A stretch of DNA of 6,459 nt, taken from Gammaproteobacteria bacterium (GTDB taxonomy: Bacteria > Pseudomonadota > Gammaproteobacteria > Pseudomonadales > Halieaceae). The DNA is taken from NCBI GenBank assembly GCA_018222695.1, contig JAAEZV010000094.1:1-6459 (forward strand). Direction: 5' to 3'. The position numbers and the translations under genes are program-made. The notes under the pieces were generated by a model that saw only the letters and a program-made list of their open reading frames with translations, had not been told where the DNA came from and made no database searches. Positions 1 to 5,671 of the stretch are shown piece by piece. The stretch's first letter is position 1; the number at the start of each line of letters is the position of its first letter.

Positions 1-1
1 T

Positions 2-49
2 AGGGCCAGATGGGGGAGCTCTTCTGGCCAGGGTTCTGGTGGCGCCTAA
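2..49 (+). CDS. Possible 3' end of an unidentified upstream gene (partial)
   Basis: In this frame the window opens with 15 sense codons and ends at a TAA (47-49); the tail is rich in Ser and Gly. In many gammaproteobacteria a DUF2232-type membrane protein gene sits between rpsR and rplI, and such a gene could end here. The next frame is also open from the window edge, to a TGA at 66-68, so the correct frame cannot be decided from so few codons. No domain is visible. This marks where an upstream gene probably ends and does not identify it. Confidence 0.25.
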   Translation, partial: RARWGSSSGQGSGGA

Positions 50-95
50 GCCGCCGAACAGGAATTGATTGGAGTCGGCCGTTTACGCGGCCAGC

Positions 96-101
96 AGAGG
101 A
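96..101 (+). promoter_or_regulatory. Ribosome binding site of rplI
   Basis: A purine-rich AGAGGA lies 7 bases before the ATG at 109. It supports that ATG over the in-frame ATG at 10, which would add 33 residues foreign to the L9 family. Confidence 0.7.
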
Positions 102-108
102 AAGAACG

Positions 109-558
109 ATGGAAGTCATTTTGCTCGAAAACATTGGCAATCTCGGTACCCTGGGCGACAAGGTTGATGTGAAAGCCGGTTACGGCCGCAATTTCCTGAT
201 CCCGCAGGGCAAGGCAGTGCCGGCCACAGAAGACAATGTGGCCAAGTTTGAGGCTCGCCGTGCAGAGCTGGAAGCTACCGCCGCAGAGACACTGTCTGCC
301 GCTGAAGCGCGGGGCGAGGCGTTGGCGGCTCTGGGTGCGGTCGAGATTGCCGCGACCGCTGGCGAGGAAGGCAAGCTGTTTGGTTCCGTGGGAACCCGCG
401 ACATTGCCGATGCATTGACTGCCGCGGGATGTGAAGTCGACAAATCGGAAGTCCGGCTGCCCGAGGGCGTGATCCGTGAGCTCGGCGAGTTCGAGATCAT
501 GATTCAGGTCCATGCAGAGGTATCGACCTCTGTTGCGATTCATATCGTCGCTGAATAA
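109..558 (+). CDS. rplI: 50S ribosomal protein L9
   Basis: Structural protein of the large ribosomal subunit that binds 23S rRNA near the base of the L1 stalk. The 149-residue product has exactly the length of E. coli L9 and the same plan. The N-terminal RNA-binding domain (about 1-50) begins [13 protein letters not shown] and carries the conserved [15 protein letters not shown] stretch. A long Ala/Glu-rich helix (about 41-75) follows, then a C-terminal domain with [15 protein letters not shown] and KSEVRLPEG and a typical end in HIVAE. The ATG at 109 is chosen because the family starts there and a Shine-Dalgarno sequence precedes it. The gene normally belongs to the rpsF-rpsR-rplI operon, whose earlier genes would lie left of the window. 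A GC-rich hairpin follows the stop codon. Nothing in it is unusual. Confidence 0.98.
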   Translation: MEVILLENIGNLGTLGDKVDVKAGYGRNFLIPQGKAVPATEDNVAKFEARRAELEATAAETLSAAEARGEALAALGAVEIAATAGEEGKLFGSVGTRDIADALTAAGCEVDKSEVRLPEGVIRELGEFEIMIQVHAEVSTSVAIHIVAE

Positions 559-563
559 TGCCC

Positions 564-583
564 CGCGGGGTTCCCGCCCCGCG
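564..583 (+). terminator. GC-rich hairpin after rplI, possible terminator
   Basis: CGCGGGG (564-570) pairs perfectly with CCCCGCG (577-583) around a 6-base loop, starting 5 bases after the rplI stop codon. The placement suits termination of the ribosomal protein operon. The sequence after it (TAATACC) has no run of T, so it is not a classical intrinsic terminator; it could be a partial terminator or a 3'-end stabilising structure. Confidence 0.45.
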
Positions 584-606
584 TAATACCCTGTGCGCCA
601 CAGTTT

Positions 607-619
607 TTGGCGGCGCCAA
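607..619. repeat. 13-base perfect palindrome upstream of dnaB
   Basis: TTGGCG (607-612) and CGCCAA (614-619) are exact inverted repeats around a single central G. The size and symmetry fit an operator for a dimeric regulator. The site lies about 50 bases upstream of the -10-like TCTAAT. I know of no regulator for this exact site, and chance in GC-rich DNA remains possible. Confidence 0.35.
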
Positions 620-730
620 CCCTAAGCGCAGATCTTTTCTGGCAGTTCTTCCCGGTCGCGGGTAATCTAATCGGCCGGGCGGCGTTTATGCATCGATGAT
701 TCGGTGCCACCCCGGCTGATCAGGCACAGA

Positions 731-736
731 AGAAGG
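731..736 (+). promoter_or_regulatory. Ribosome binding site that decides the TTG start of dnaB
   Basis: AGAAGG lies 7 bases before the TTG at 744. The first in-frame ATG (789) has no comparable purine-rich sequence ahead of it, which favours the TTG. Confidence 0.65.
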
Positions 737-743
737 CGACACC

Positions 744-2120
744 TTGGAGTCGGTAAAACCTCAGGATTCGGATATCTCGCGGATCCGCATGCAACCCCAG
801 TCGGTCGAGGCAGAACGCTCGGTCATAGGGGGTATTTTATTGGTACCCGAGAGCTGGGACGTGATTGCCGAGCTGGTTGATGCCAGCGACTTTTATCGGC
901 CTGAGCACCGGGCGATTTTCCGTCAGATCGCCATTTTGGTTGATCGTAACGAACCGATTGACGTCATCACCGTTGCAGATCGCTTGCTGGCAACAGGCGA
1001 ATTGGATGCGGCTGGCGGCCATACCTACCTCGCAGATCTCGTCGAGCAGACGCCCACTGCCGCCAACGTCAGTGCTTATGCTCGGGCTGTGCGGGAGCGC
1101 GCGCTGCTGAGAAAGCTGATTGGCGCAGCGCAGGATATTGCAACCGCGGGCTTCAACCCGGAGGGTCGCAGTGCGGAGGAGCTGGTTGATGAAGCCGAGC
1201 GGCTCATCATGACGGTCTCTGAGAGCGGCCCGAAACTGGGTGGCCCTCAAGGCATGGCCCCGCTGTTAACGGGTGCGCTGGAACGCATCGAAGAGCTCTA
1301 CAACTCGGGTGGTGATATCACCGGTCTCACTACCGGCTTCATTGATCTCGATAAGAAAACCTCGGGGCTACAGCCCTCGGACCTGGTGATTGTGGCGGGG
1401 CGCCCCTCGATGGGTAAGACAGCCTTTGCTATGAACTTGGTCGAGAACGCGTGTGCCCACACCGAAAAGCCGATTCTGGTGTTTTCGATGGAAATGCCGG
1501 CGGAGCAACTCGTGGTCAGGATGATGTCCTCACTGGGCAAGATCGATCAGTCGCGGTTGCGCACGGGTAAGTTGCAGCAGGATGACTGGCCCAAGTTGTC
1601 GGCAGCGATGGCGAAACTGAAAGAGACCACTATCTTCATTGATGACACGCCGGCGCTGACGCCAACGGAAGTTAGAGCCAGGGCGCGCAGACTCTCAAGG
1701 GAGCATGGTGATCTGGCCATGATCATGGTGGATTACCTGCAGTTGATGCGGGTTGCGGGTGCGGCCGAGGGCCGCACCGCGGAGATTTCAGAAATTTCCC
1801 GCAACTTAAAAGCCATTGCCAAGGAGTTCCGCTGTCCGGTGGTGGCACTGTCACAGCTGAATCGAGCGCTGGAGCAGAGGCCTAACAAGCGCCCTGTGAA
1901 TTCGGATCTCAGGGAATCGGGTGCGATCGAGCAGGACGCCGATGTGGTGATGTTCATTTATCGGGATGAGGTGTATCACGAGGATTCTCCGGATAAAGGT
2001 GTAGCCGAGATCATTATCGGCAAGCAGCGGAATGGCCCGATCGGCACCTGTCGTCTCGCGTTTCAGGGCGAATTCACGCGGTTTGAAAATCTCGCCCGGG
2101 ATGACTACGCCGGCTACTGA
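744..2120 (+). CDS. dnaB: Replicative DNA helicase DnaB
   Basis: Hexameric ATP-driven 5'-3' helicase that unwinds DNA at the replication fork and recruits primase. The 458-residue product is close to the E. coli length (471). The N-terminal domain that forms the collar and contacts primase runs from about 17 to 120 (SVEAERSVIGG near its start). A linker follows, then the RecA-like motor from about 190. Visible motor motifs are Walker A GRPSMGKT (219-226, Lys225), the Walker B segment ending in Asp330 followed by YLQLM, a sensor-like SQLNR (370-374), DLRESG (388-393), and GKQRNGP (426-432) with the basic residues expected to reach the neighbouring subunit. No intein interrupts it. The start is TTG at 744, supported by the Shine-Dalgarno; ATG at 789 would give 443 residues and is the alternative. 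The convergent genes at 2546-4205 look like its loader proteins. Confidence 0.97.
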   Translation: MESVKPQDSDISRIRMQPQSVEAERSVIGGILLVPESWDVIAELVDASDFYRPEHRAIFRQIAILVDRNEPIDVITVADRLLATGELDAAGGHTYLADLVEQTPTAANVSAYARAVRERALLRKLIGAAQDIATAGFNPEGRSAEELVDEAERLIMTVSESGPKLGGPQGMAPLLTGALERIEELYNSGGDITGLTTGFIDLDKKTSGLQPSDLVIVAGRPSMGKTAFAMNLVENACAHTEKPILVFSMEMPAEQLVVRMMSSLGKIDQSRLRTGKLQQDDWPKLSAAMAKLKETTIFIDDTPALTPTEVRARARRLSREHGDLAMIMVDYLQLMRVAGAAEGRTAEISEISRNLKAIAKEFRCPVVALSQLNRALEQRPNKRPVNSDLRESGAIEQDADVVMFIYRDEVYHEDSPDKGVAEIIIGKQRNGPIGTCRLAFQGEFTRFENLARDDYAGY

Positions 2121-2166
2121 TGCCGTGCTCCCGCTTTATGCCCTGCGGACCTGAGACTCCCCCGAA

Positions 2167-2514
2167 ATGAAACAACTTCCTTCGCCCCTTGATTTCTCTG
2201 CTCTGCTCGAAATGCTCGGCGGAGACAAGCAGGTAGTGGCCTCACTACTCTCTAAATTTGTTGATGAATTGACCACGGACCTCGCTGCCAGTGAGCTGGC
2301 GATTACTGATCAAGACGCTGAGGCGCTGAGGCAGATTGCACATCGTATCAAGGGCACCAGTGCCAATTTGCATGCACTGATGCTGTCAGCGGCCGCGCGT
2401 GAGCTGGAGCAGGCGTGCACCGAGGCTGACGCCTCGCTGATGACGATCAAGCAGCAGGTGATGTCAGATCAGGCGCGGGCAGTGCAAGAGGCAATCGAAA
2501 GCTGGGGCGCTTAA
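2167..2514 (+). CDS. Stand-alone histidine phosphotransfer (Hpt) protein
   Basis: A 115-residue protein made of a single Hpt domain, a cytoplasmic four-helix bundle that relays phosphate between hybrid sensor kinases and response regulators. The signature is HRIKGTSANL: His59 is the predicted phosphorylated residue, with Lys62, Gly63 and Ser65 in the usual H-x-x-K-G-x-S spacing. The preceding FVDELTTDL and later AARELEQAC helices also fit the fold. It has no kinase or receiver domain and no signal peptide. The ATG at 2167 is the first start after an in-frame stop at 2152-2154; no clear Shine-Dalgarno precedes it. It lies 46 bases after dnaB on the same strand and may be cotranscribed with it. 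Its partner kinase and regulator are not in the window, so the pathway is unknown. Confidence 0.88.
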   Translation: MKQLPSPLDFSALLEMLGGDKQVVASLLSKFVDELTTDLAASELAITDQDAEALRQIAHRIKGTSANLHALMLSAAARELEQACTEADASLMTIKQQVMSDQARAVQEAIESWGA

Positions 2515-2518
2515 AGCT

Positions 2519-2533
2519 GAGCGCCAAGCGCTC
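2519..2533. terminator. Hairpin between convergent genes, possible bidirectional terminator
   Basis: GAGCGC (2519-2524) pairs with GCGCTC (2528-2533) around a 3-base loop, in the 31-base gap between the stop codons of hpt and the minus-strand loader gene. The position suits a shared terminator. There is no T run on either side and the stem is short, so the call is weak. Confidence 0.3.
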
Positions 2534-2545
2534 GAGCAGGATTGA

Positions 2546-3223
2546 TCACAGACCGATTTCTTTTCTCAGCCGCGCGAGATGCGTGACCTGCTCATCTGCG
2601 CTGGGTGGCTCCTCTGTGGGTGCCGATAGTGCTACCCGTTCCGGACCCTGCAGCACTTCGCCACGAGCGGCGCGACTGACCCATCGCTCGTAGTGTTCTC
2701 GATACACCGGCCAGGTTTTTGATTCCGGCTCATTAGCCAGAAAGAACCAGTCGCTGTCTCGCCCCGCGAGATACACAGCCGGGTGTTGCCACGCCGCCTC
2801 GGTTTTCGGTGAAGGTGCCAGGCACGCTTGCCGGTAGGCATCGTAGGGTGAAGGGAGCCCTAAATCGCTCAGACAGTGCCGACACGCTTCAATCATACGA
2901 TTCAAAGTGGGTAAGTAGTCGCTGTGCTCGATGGCATGCTGTGCGGCGCGCAGGATCACCGCAGTGGGGTAGGCCTCGAGCGCCTCCAGCCATAGTCGTT
3001 TGACCTGTTTCACCTGCTCGGCGTCTGACCAGGCCGCGTAATATTGGTTGTGGTAGTTCAACCGAAACAGCGCGAACACCTGATTGATCGCCTCAATCAG
3101 CTGCGAGTCGGGCGGTTCCGTGGGATCAGTTGGCCCAGCTGGTGTCGGTGAGGTCGTCGCTGAGACTTCGGTCTTTTGAGCGATGGCTGCCGCCAGCGCC
3201 GCCGCGTCCTGTTTCTCCGCCAT
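2546..3223 (-). CDS. dopE: Lambda P-like replicative helicase loader (DopE-type)
   Basis: Probable loader that binds DnaB and delivers it to DNA at the replication origin. The 225-residue product matches phage lambda P (about 233 residues) in plan. A low-complexity Ala/Thr/Pro-rich N-terminus (about 1-40) is followed by a helical core. There INQVFALF, a Trp-centred KRLWLEAL and YLPTLNRMIEACRH follow the order of INGVF, the RRQW segment and FLPSPGQFVAWCRE in lambda P. A later segment with R-x-x-RGE and a basic C-terminus ending RLRKEIGL mirror the end of lambda P. ATG 3223 is preferred because GGAG lies 6 bases upstream; ATG 3235 would add four residues. It overlaps the end of the upstream DNA-binding protein gene by 98 bases, so translation is probably coupled. 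Location among housekeeping genes argues for a resident chromosomal gene. The symbol comes from recalled literature on domesticated lambda-derived loaders. Confidence 0.72.
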   Translation of the reverse strand: MAEKQDAAALAAAIAQKTEVSATTSPTPAGPTDPTEPPDSQLIEAINQVFALFRLNYHNQYYAAWSDAEQVKQVKRLWLEALEAYPTAVILRAAQHAIEHSDYLPTLNRMIEACRHCLSDLGLPSPYDAYRQACLAPSPKTEAAWQHPAVYLAGRDSDWFFLANEPESKTWPVYREHYERWVSRAARGEVLQGPERVALSAPTEEPPSADEQVTHLARLRKEIGL

Positions 3224-4205
3224 GCTGTTCTCCATACCCTGCGCTGCGACACTGGCGTTTTACGTGCTGCAGAAATTTACTGTTCCAGGAGGTATGTACC
3301 TCATTACTGTCCACCCAGTACATCACAAATTCGGGGAGCAATGCTTGCGCATCAGCCTGTTCGATCCCTGCCAACCGCAACGTCTCATAGACAGAGGTAT
3401 CGGGTTTCCAGTTGCGAGGTATTCGCGTGGGCTCCGTGCTGTGATGCATCTGGCTGGTGTGCTTCAGCCAGCGCCGGCGAACATGTTCGACGAAGCGACT
3501 GTTCACCTCTTTTGGCGGGCCGCCCCGCTCACTCCAGTACAGAATGAATTCCGCTCGCACCGATTCTGCAAAGACGATGTCGATGTCCGCTTGAGCCAGT
3601 ATCTCGAGCGCGTCCTGGCTGGGTGTCCAGTCGCGGTCAAATGGCGCAGGAGTGCTGATCTCGAAGGCGTGTGCTTTTGTTTGCTTCGCTTCCTGCCTCT
3701 GTGTGTCTCGCCAACGGGTAAGAATGTGCTGCCGAAACTGGGTCTCAGCCTCGCTACTGTTGGAGAGCATGAAGCTAGCTTGGGCACTGTTGATAAACGA
3801 TTGGGGAATACCGTGGTTCAGCACCAGCAGCTCTATCAAATCATCACTTGGCTGCCAGTCAGCGTGTCCATAAGAAGTAGTCGGGGCATTGGACGCCGTT
3901 GACCCCAGAACATCCCCGGCGTTGTTGGCTGCCGCACTGAGCAGGACGACATTCGGGTCCTGACTGGGTTGCTGATGAATAATGCCCAGCGCCACCAGCT
4001 TCGCGATGAGCGTCGCAATGTGATCCAGAGACCAAAACGACAGCGTTTTTTGCACCGTTGTGAGGGACAGAGGAGCCCAATCATCAGCGCCATTTAGGTG
4101 GCTGCCCAAAGCCTGCAATAAAACGGCTTCTTCAAGTCCGATTGTCTCGGCCAGTTCGGGCGAGAAGGTCAGTTGTCGATCGGGAATGAGTGAAGCAGGC
4201 GGCAT
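3126..4205 (-). CDS. Three-repeat DnaT-type DNA-binding protein, probable helicase-loading partner (DopC/lambda O-like candidate)
   Basis: Predicted cytoplasmic DNA-binding replication protein of 359 residues. Residues 5-90 look like a winged helix: SLTTVQKTL, then a helix and the turn-rich KLVALGIIHQQ, comparable to the N-terminal origin-binding domain of lambda O. Three tandem copies of a DnaT-type DNA-binding domain follow at about 117-167, 193-248 and 266-320. Each has W-x-P-S/D near its start, a central F-x-x-S/YW-like segment and a closing H-(I/V)-x-R-(W/Q) helix. Copy 1 is the most diverged, and copy 3 has Cys where a Trp would be expected. The C-terminal 40 residues are Gly/Ser/Asp-rich and probably disordered. 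ATG 4205 is chosen because the conserved part begins there; it has no clear Shine-Dalgarno. The gene overlaps the lambda P-like gene and probably forms an operon with it. PriA-pathway DnaT is an alternative family name, but the architecture differs from E. coli DnaT. Confidence 0.72.
   Translation of the reverse strand: MPPASLIPDRQLTFSPELAETIGLEEAVLLQALGSHLNGADDWAPLSLTTVQKTLSFWSLDHIATLIAKLVALGIIHQQPSQDPNVVLLSAAANNAGDVLGSTASNAPTTSYGHADWQPSDDLIELLVLNHGIPQSFINSAQASFMLSNSSEAETQFRQHILTRWRDTQRQEAKQTKAHAFEISTPAPFDRDWTPSQDALEILAQADIDIVFAESVRAEFILYWSERGGPPKEVNSRFVEHVRRRWLKHTSQMHHSTEPTRIPRNWKPDTSVYETLRLAGIEQADAQALLPEFVMYWVDSNEVHTSWNSKFLQHVKRQCRSAGYGEQHGGETGRGGAGGSHRSKDRSLSDDLTDTSWAN
3230..3233 (-). promoter_or_regulatory. 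Ribosome binding site of the lambda P-like gene
   Basis: On the minus strand GGAG lies 6 bases before the ATG at 3223. It lies inside the coding region of the upstream gene, and it decides the start, because the other ATG at 3235 has only a poorly spaced AGGG 1 base before it. Confidence 0.6.
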
Positions 4206-4294
4206 TATGATGCGGAGTGGGTCAAGCGGTCTGATAGGATACCGACTTACCTGCACCAATACAGCAATTACGATCAGTTTCCGGAGAGTTTCGC
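4206..4294. promoter_or_regulatory. Divergent intergenic region between the loader operon and radA
   Basis: These 89 bases must hold the start signals for both directions. For the minus strand, TATCCT at 4241-4236 is a -10-like element about 30 bases before the ATG, with no good -35. For the plus strand, TTACCT (4247-4252) and TACGAT (4269-4274) are 16 bases apart but match the consensus poorly. No single promoter can be assigned with confidence. Confidence 0.35.
4283..4288 (+). promoter_or_regulatory. Ribosome binding site that decides the GTG start of radA
   Basis: GGAGAG lies 6 bases before the GTG at 4295. The start places the N-terminal zinc finger where the family has it. Confidence 0.75.
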
Positions 4295-5671
4295 GTGGCG
4301 AAGGCAAAAACCGCATTTGTCTGCAATGACTGTGGGGCCGATTTCCCCAAGTGGCAGGGCCAGTGCGGTGAGTGCCAGGCTTGGAACACCCTGTCGGAAA
4401 TTAGGCTCAGCGCGCCTGCGGCGAAGGGGGCTAATGCGCGGGCAGCGGGGCGGTCCGGTTACGCTGGGACGGTGGCCGCAGTGCAGCGTCTTGAAGATGT
4501 TGCGGTGATCGATTTGCCTCGACTGGCTTCCGGGTTTGACGAACTCGATCGCGTCCTCGGCGGCGGCTTTGTGCCGGGCTCAAGCATCCTGATTGGCGGG
4601 CACCCCGGGGCAGGGAAGAGCACGCTGCTGCTACAAGCCCTGTGTCAGCTGGCGGCAGCGCATCCCGCGCTATATGTCACAGGCGAGGAGTCTCCCGAGC
4701 AAATTGCACTGCGCGCCAATCGTCTCGGTCTGCCGACTGATCAGCTGCAGCTGATGGCAGAAACCGATGTCGATGCGATTTTGGCATCCGCCGAGTCGCT
4801 AAAACCCAAAATTCTCGTTGTCGACTCTATTCAGGTGGTGCATAGCGAGACGCTGACTTCCGCCCCGGGCAGCGTGTCGCAGGTTCGGGACTGCGCGGCC
4901 CAACTGACCCGCTATGCCAAGCAGACGGGCACGATATTGATACTGGTGGGTCACGTGACGAAAGACGGCAGCCTCGCGGGGCCGAAGGTGCTCGAGCACA
5001 TGATCGACTGCTCGATACTTCTCGAGGGTGACCACGATTCCCGCTACCGCACCCTGCGAGGGCAGAAGAATCGTTTCGGCGCCGTGAACGAGCTGGGCAT
5101 TTTCGCCATGACCGATGCGGGCATGCGCGAGGTCACCAATCCTTCAGCGATTTTTCTGGATCGCTCGGAGCACACCGCGCCGGGCACGACGGTTGTTGTC
5201 GTATGGGAGGGAACCCGCCCGTTACTGGTGGAAATTCAGGCCCTTGTCGACGACAGCTCTTTGGGCAACCCCCGGCGTGTCACCGTTGGGTTTGAGCAAA
5301 ACCGGCTGGCTATGTTGCTCGCGGTGCTGCACCGGCACGGCGGCATTCAGGTAGGTGATCAGGACGTGTTTGCCAATGTGGTGGGCGGTGTGCGTGTCAT
5401 GGAGACTTCGGCAGATCTGGCGCTACTGCTGGCAGTGGTGTCGAGCCTGCGTAACCGACCGCTGCCGCGGGACTGGGTGGTCTTTGGCGAGGTGGGTTTG
5501 TCCGGGGAAATTCGACCTGTGGCCAGTGGGCAGGAGAGGCTCGCCGAGGCAGCAAAACACGGCTTCAAACTCGCGATTGTGCCCAAGGGCAACGCACCGA
5601 AAAAGGCGATTAAGGGTCTTAAAGTCATCCCCGTCGTGCGGCTGTCAGAGGCGCTGGAGGCCAGTCAGTGA
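4295..5671 (+). CDS. radA: DNA repair protein RadA (Sms), branch-migration helicase
   Basis: ATP-dependent DNA helicase of the RecA superfamily that processes recombination intermediates and drives branch migration with RecA. The 458-residue product has the full family plan. The N-terminal four-cysteine zinc finger is CNDC...CGEC (Cys10, Cys13, Cys24, Cys27). The RecA-like ATPase has Walker A GHPGAGKST (102-110, Lys108) and Walker B ILVVDSIQ (173-180, Asp177). The RadA-specific KNRFG motif is at 258-262. A C-terminal Lon-like domain (about 285-455) contains GEVGLSGEIRPV (398-409). GTG at 4295 is supported by a well-spaced Shine-Dalgarno. The gene is divergent from the loader operon. Its stop codon overlaps the start of the kinase gene by 4 bases, so the two are almost certainly cotranscribed. 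Nothing is missing from it. Confidence 0.97.
   Translation: MAKAKTAFVCNDCGADFPKWQGQCGECQAWNTLSEIRLSAPAAKGANARAAGRSGYAGTVAAVQRLEDVAVIDLPRLASGFDELDRVLGGGFVPGSSILIGGHPGAGKSTLLLQALCQLAAAHPALYVTGEESPEQIALRANRLGLPTDQLQLMAETDVDAILASAESLKPKILVVDSIQVVHSETLTSAPGSVSQVRDCAAQLTRYAKQTGTILILVGHVTKDGSLAGPKVLEHMIDCSILLEGDHDSRYRTLRGQKNRFGAVNELGIFAMTDAGMREVTNPSAIFLDRSEHTAPGTTVVVVWEGTRPLLVEIQALVDDSSLGNPRRVTVGFEQNRLAMLLAVLHRHGGIQVGDQDVFANVVGGVRVMETSADLALLLAVVSSLRNRPLPRDWVVFGEVGLSGEIRPVASGQERLAEAAKHGFKLAIVPKGNAPKKAIKGLKVIPVVRLSEALEASQ
5656..5660 (+). promoter_or_regulatory. Ribosome binding site of the kinase gene inside radA
   Basis: GGAGG lies 7 bases before the GTG at 5668, within the last codons of radA. It is the strongest Shine-Dalgarno in the window and supports translational coupling. 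Confidence 0.7.

Larger units (their letters stand above)
584..743 (+). promoter_or_regulatory. dnaB upstream region
   Basis: This 160-base stretch contains no gene that I can support and should hold any promoter private to dnaB. A TCTAAT at 666-671 matches the sigma-70 -10 consensus at five of six positions, but I find no good -35 hexamer 16-18 bases upstream of it, so the promoter is not assigned. A perfect palindrome at 607-619 is listed separately. The ribosome binding site lies at the right end. Confidence 0.4.

Noticed and set aside
77..92. Stem-loop GGCCG/CGGCC before the rplI ribosome binding site
   Set aside because: The stem is only 5-6 base pairs and such short stems are common in GC-rich DNA; there is no known L9 leader element to compare it with.
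10..108. A 33-residue N-terminal extension of L9 from the ATG at 10
   Set aside because: L9 proteins begin at the M-E-V-I-L-L segment, the ATG at 109 has its own Shine-Dalgarno, and the extension resembles no L9 sequence.
46..543. A 165-residue minus-strand reading frame
   Set aside because: It is the antisense of rplI and shows no domain.
3183..3902. A 239-residue plus-strand reading frame
   Set aside because: It lies opposite the two loader genes, has no recognisable domain, and the minus-strand products have clear family resemblance.
2546..4205. A recent prophage or prophage remnant carrying O and P genes
   Set aside because: There are no integrase, repressor, structural genes or att-like repeats, and the flanks are core genes in a compact layout, so a resident chromosomal pair is more likely.
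4206..4316. A longer form of the DnaT-type protein starting at 4316
   Set aside because: It would run antisense into the start of radA and through the divergent promoter region, and the extra 37 residues look unrelated to the domain plan.
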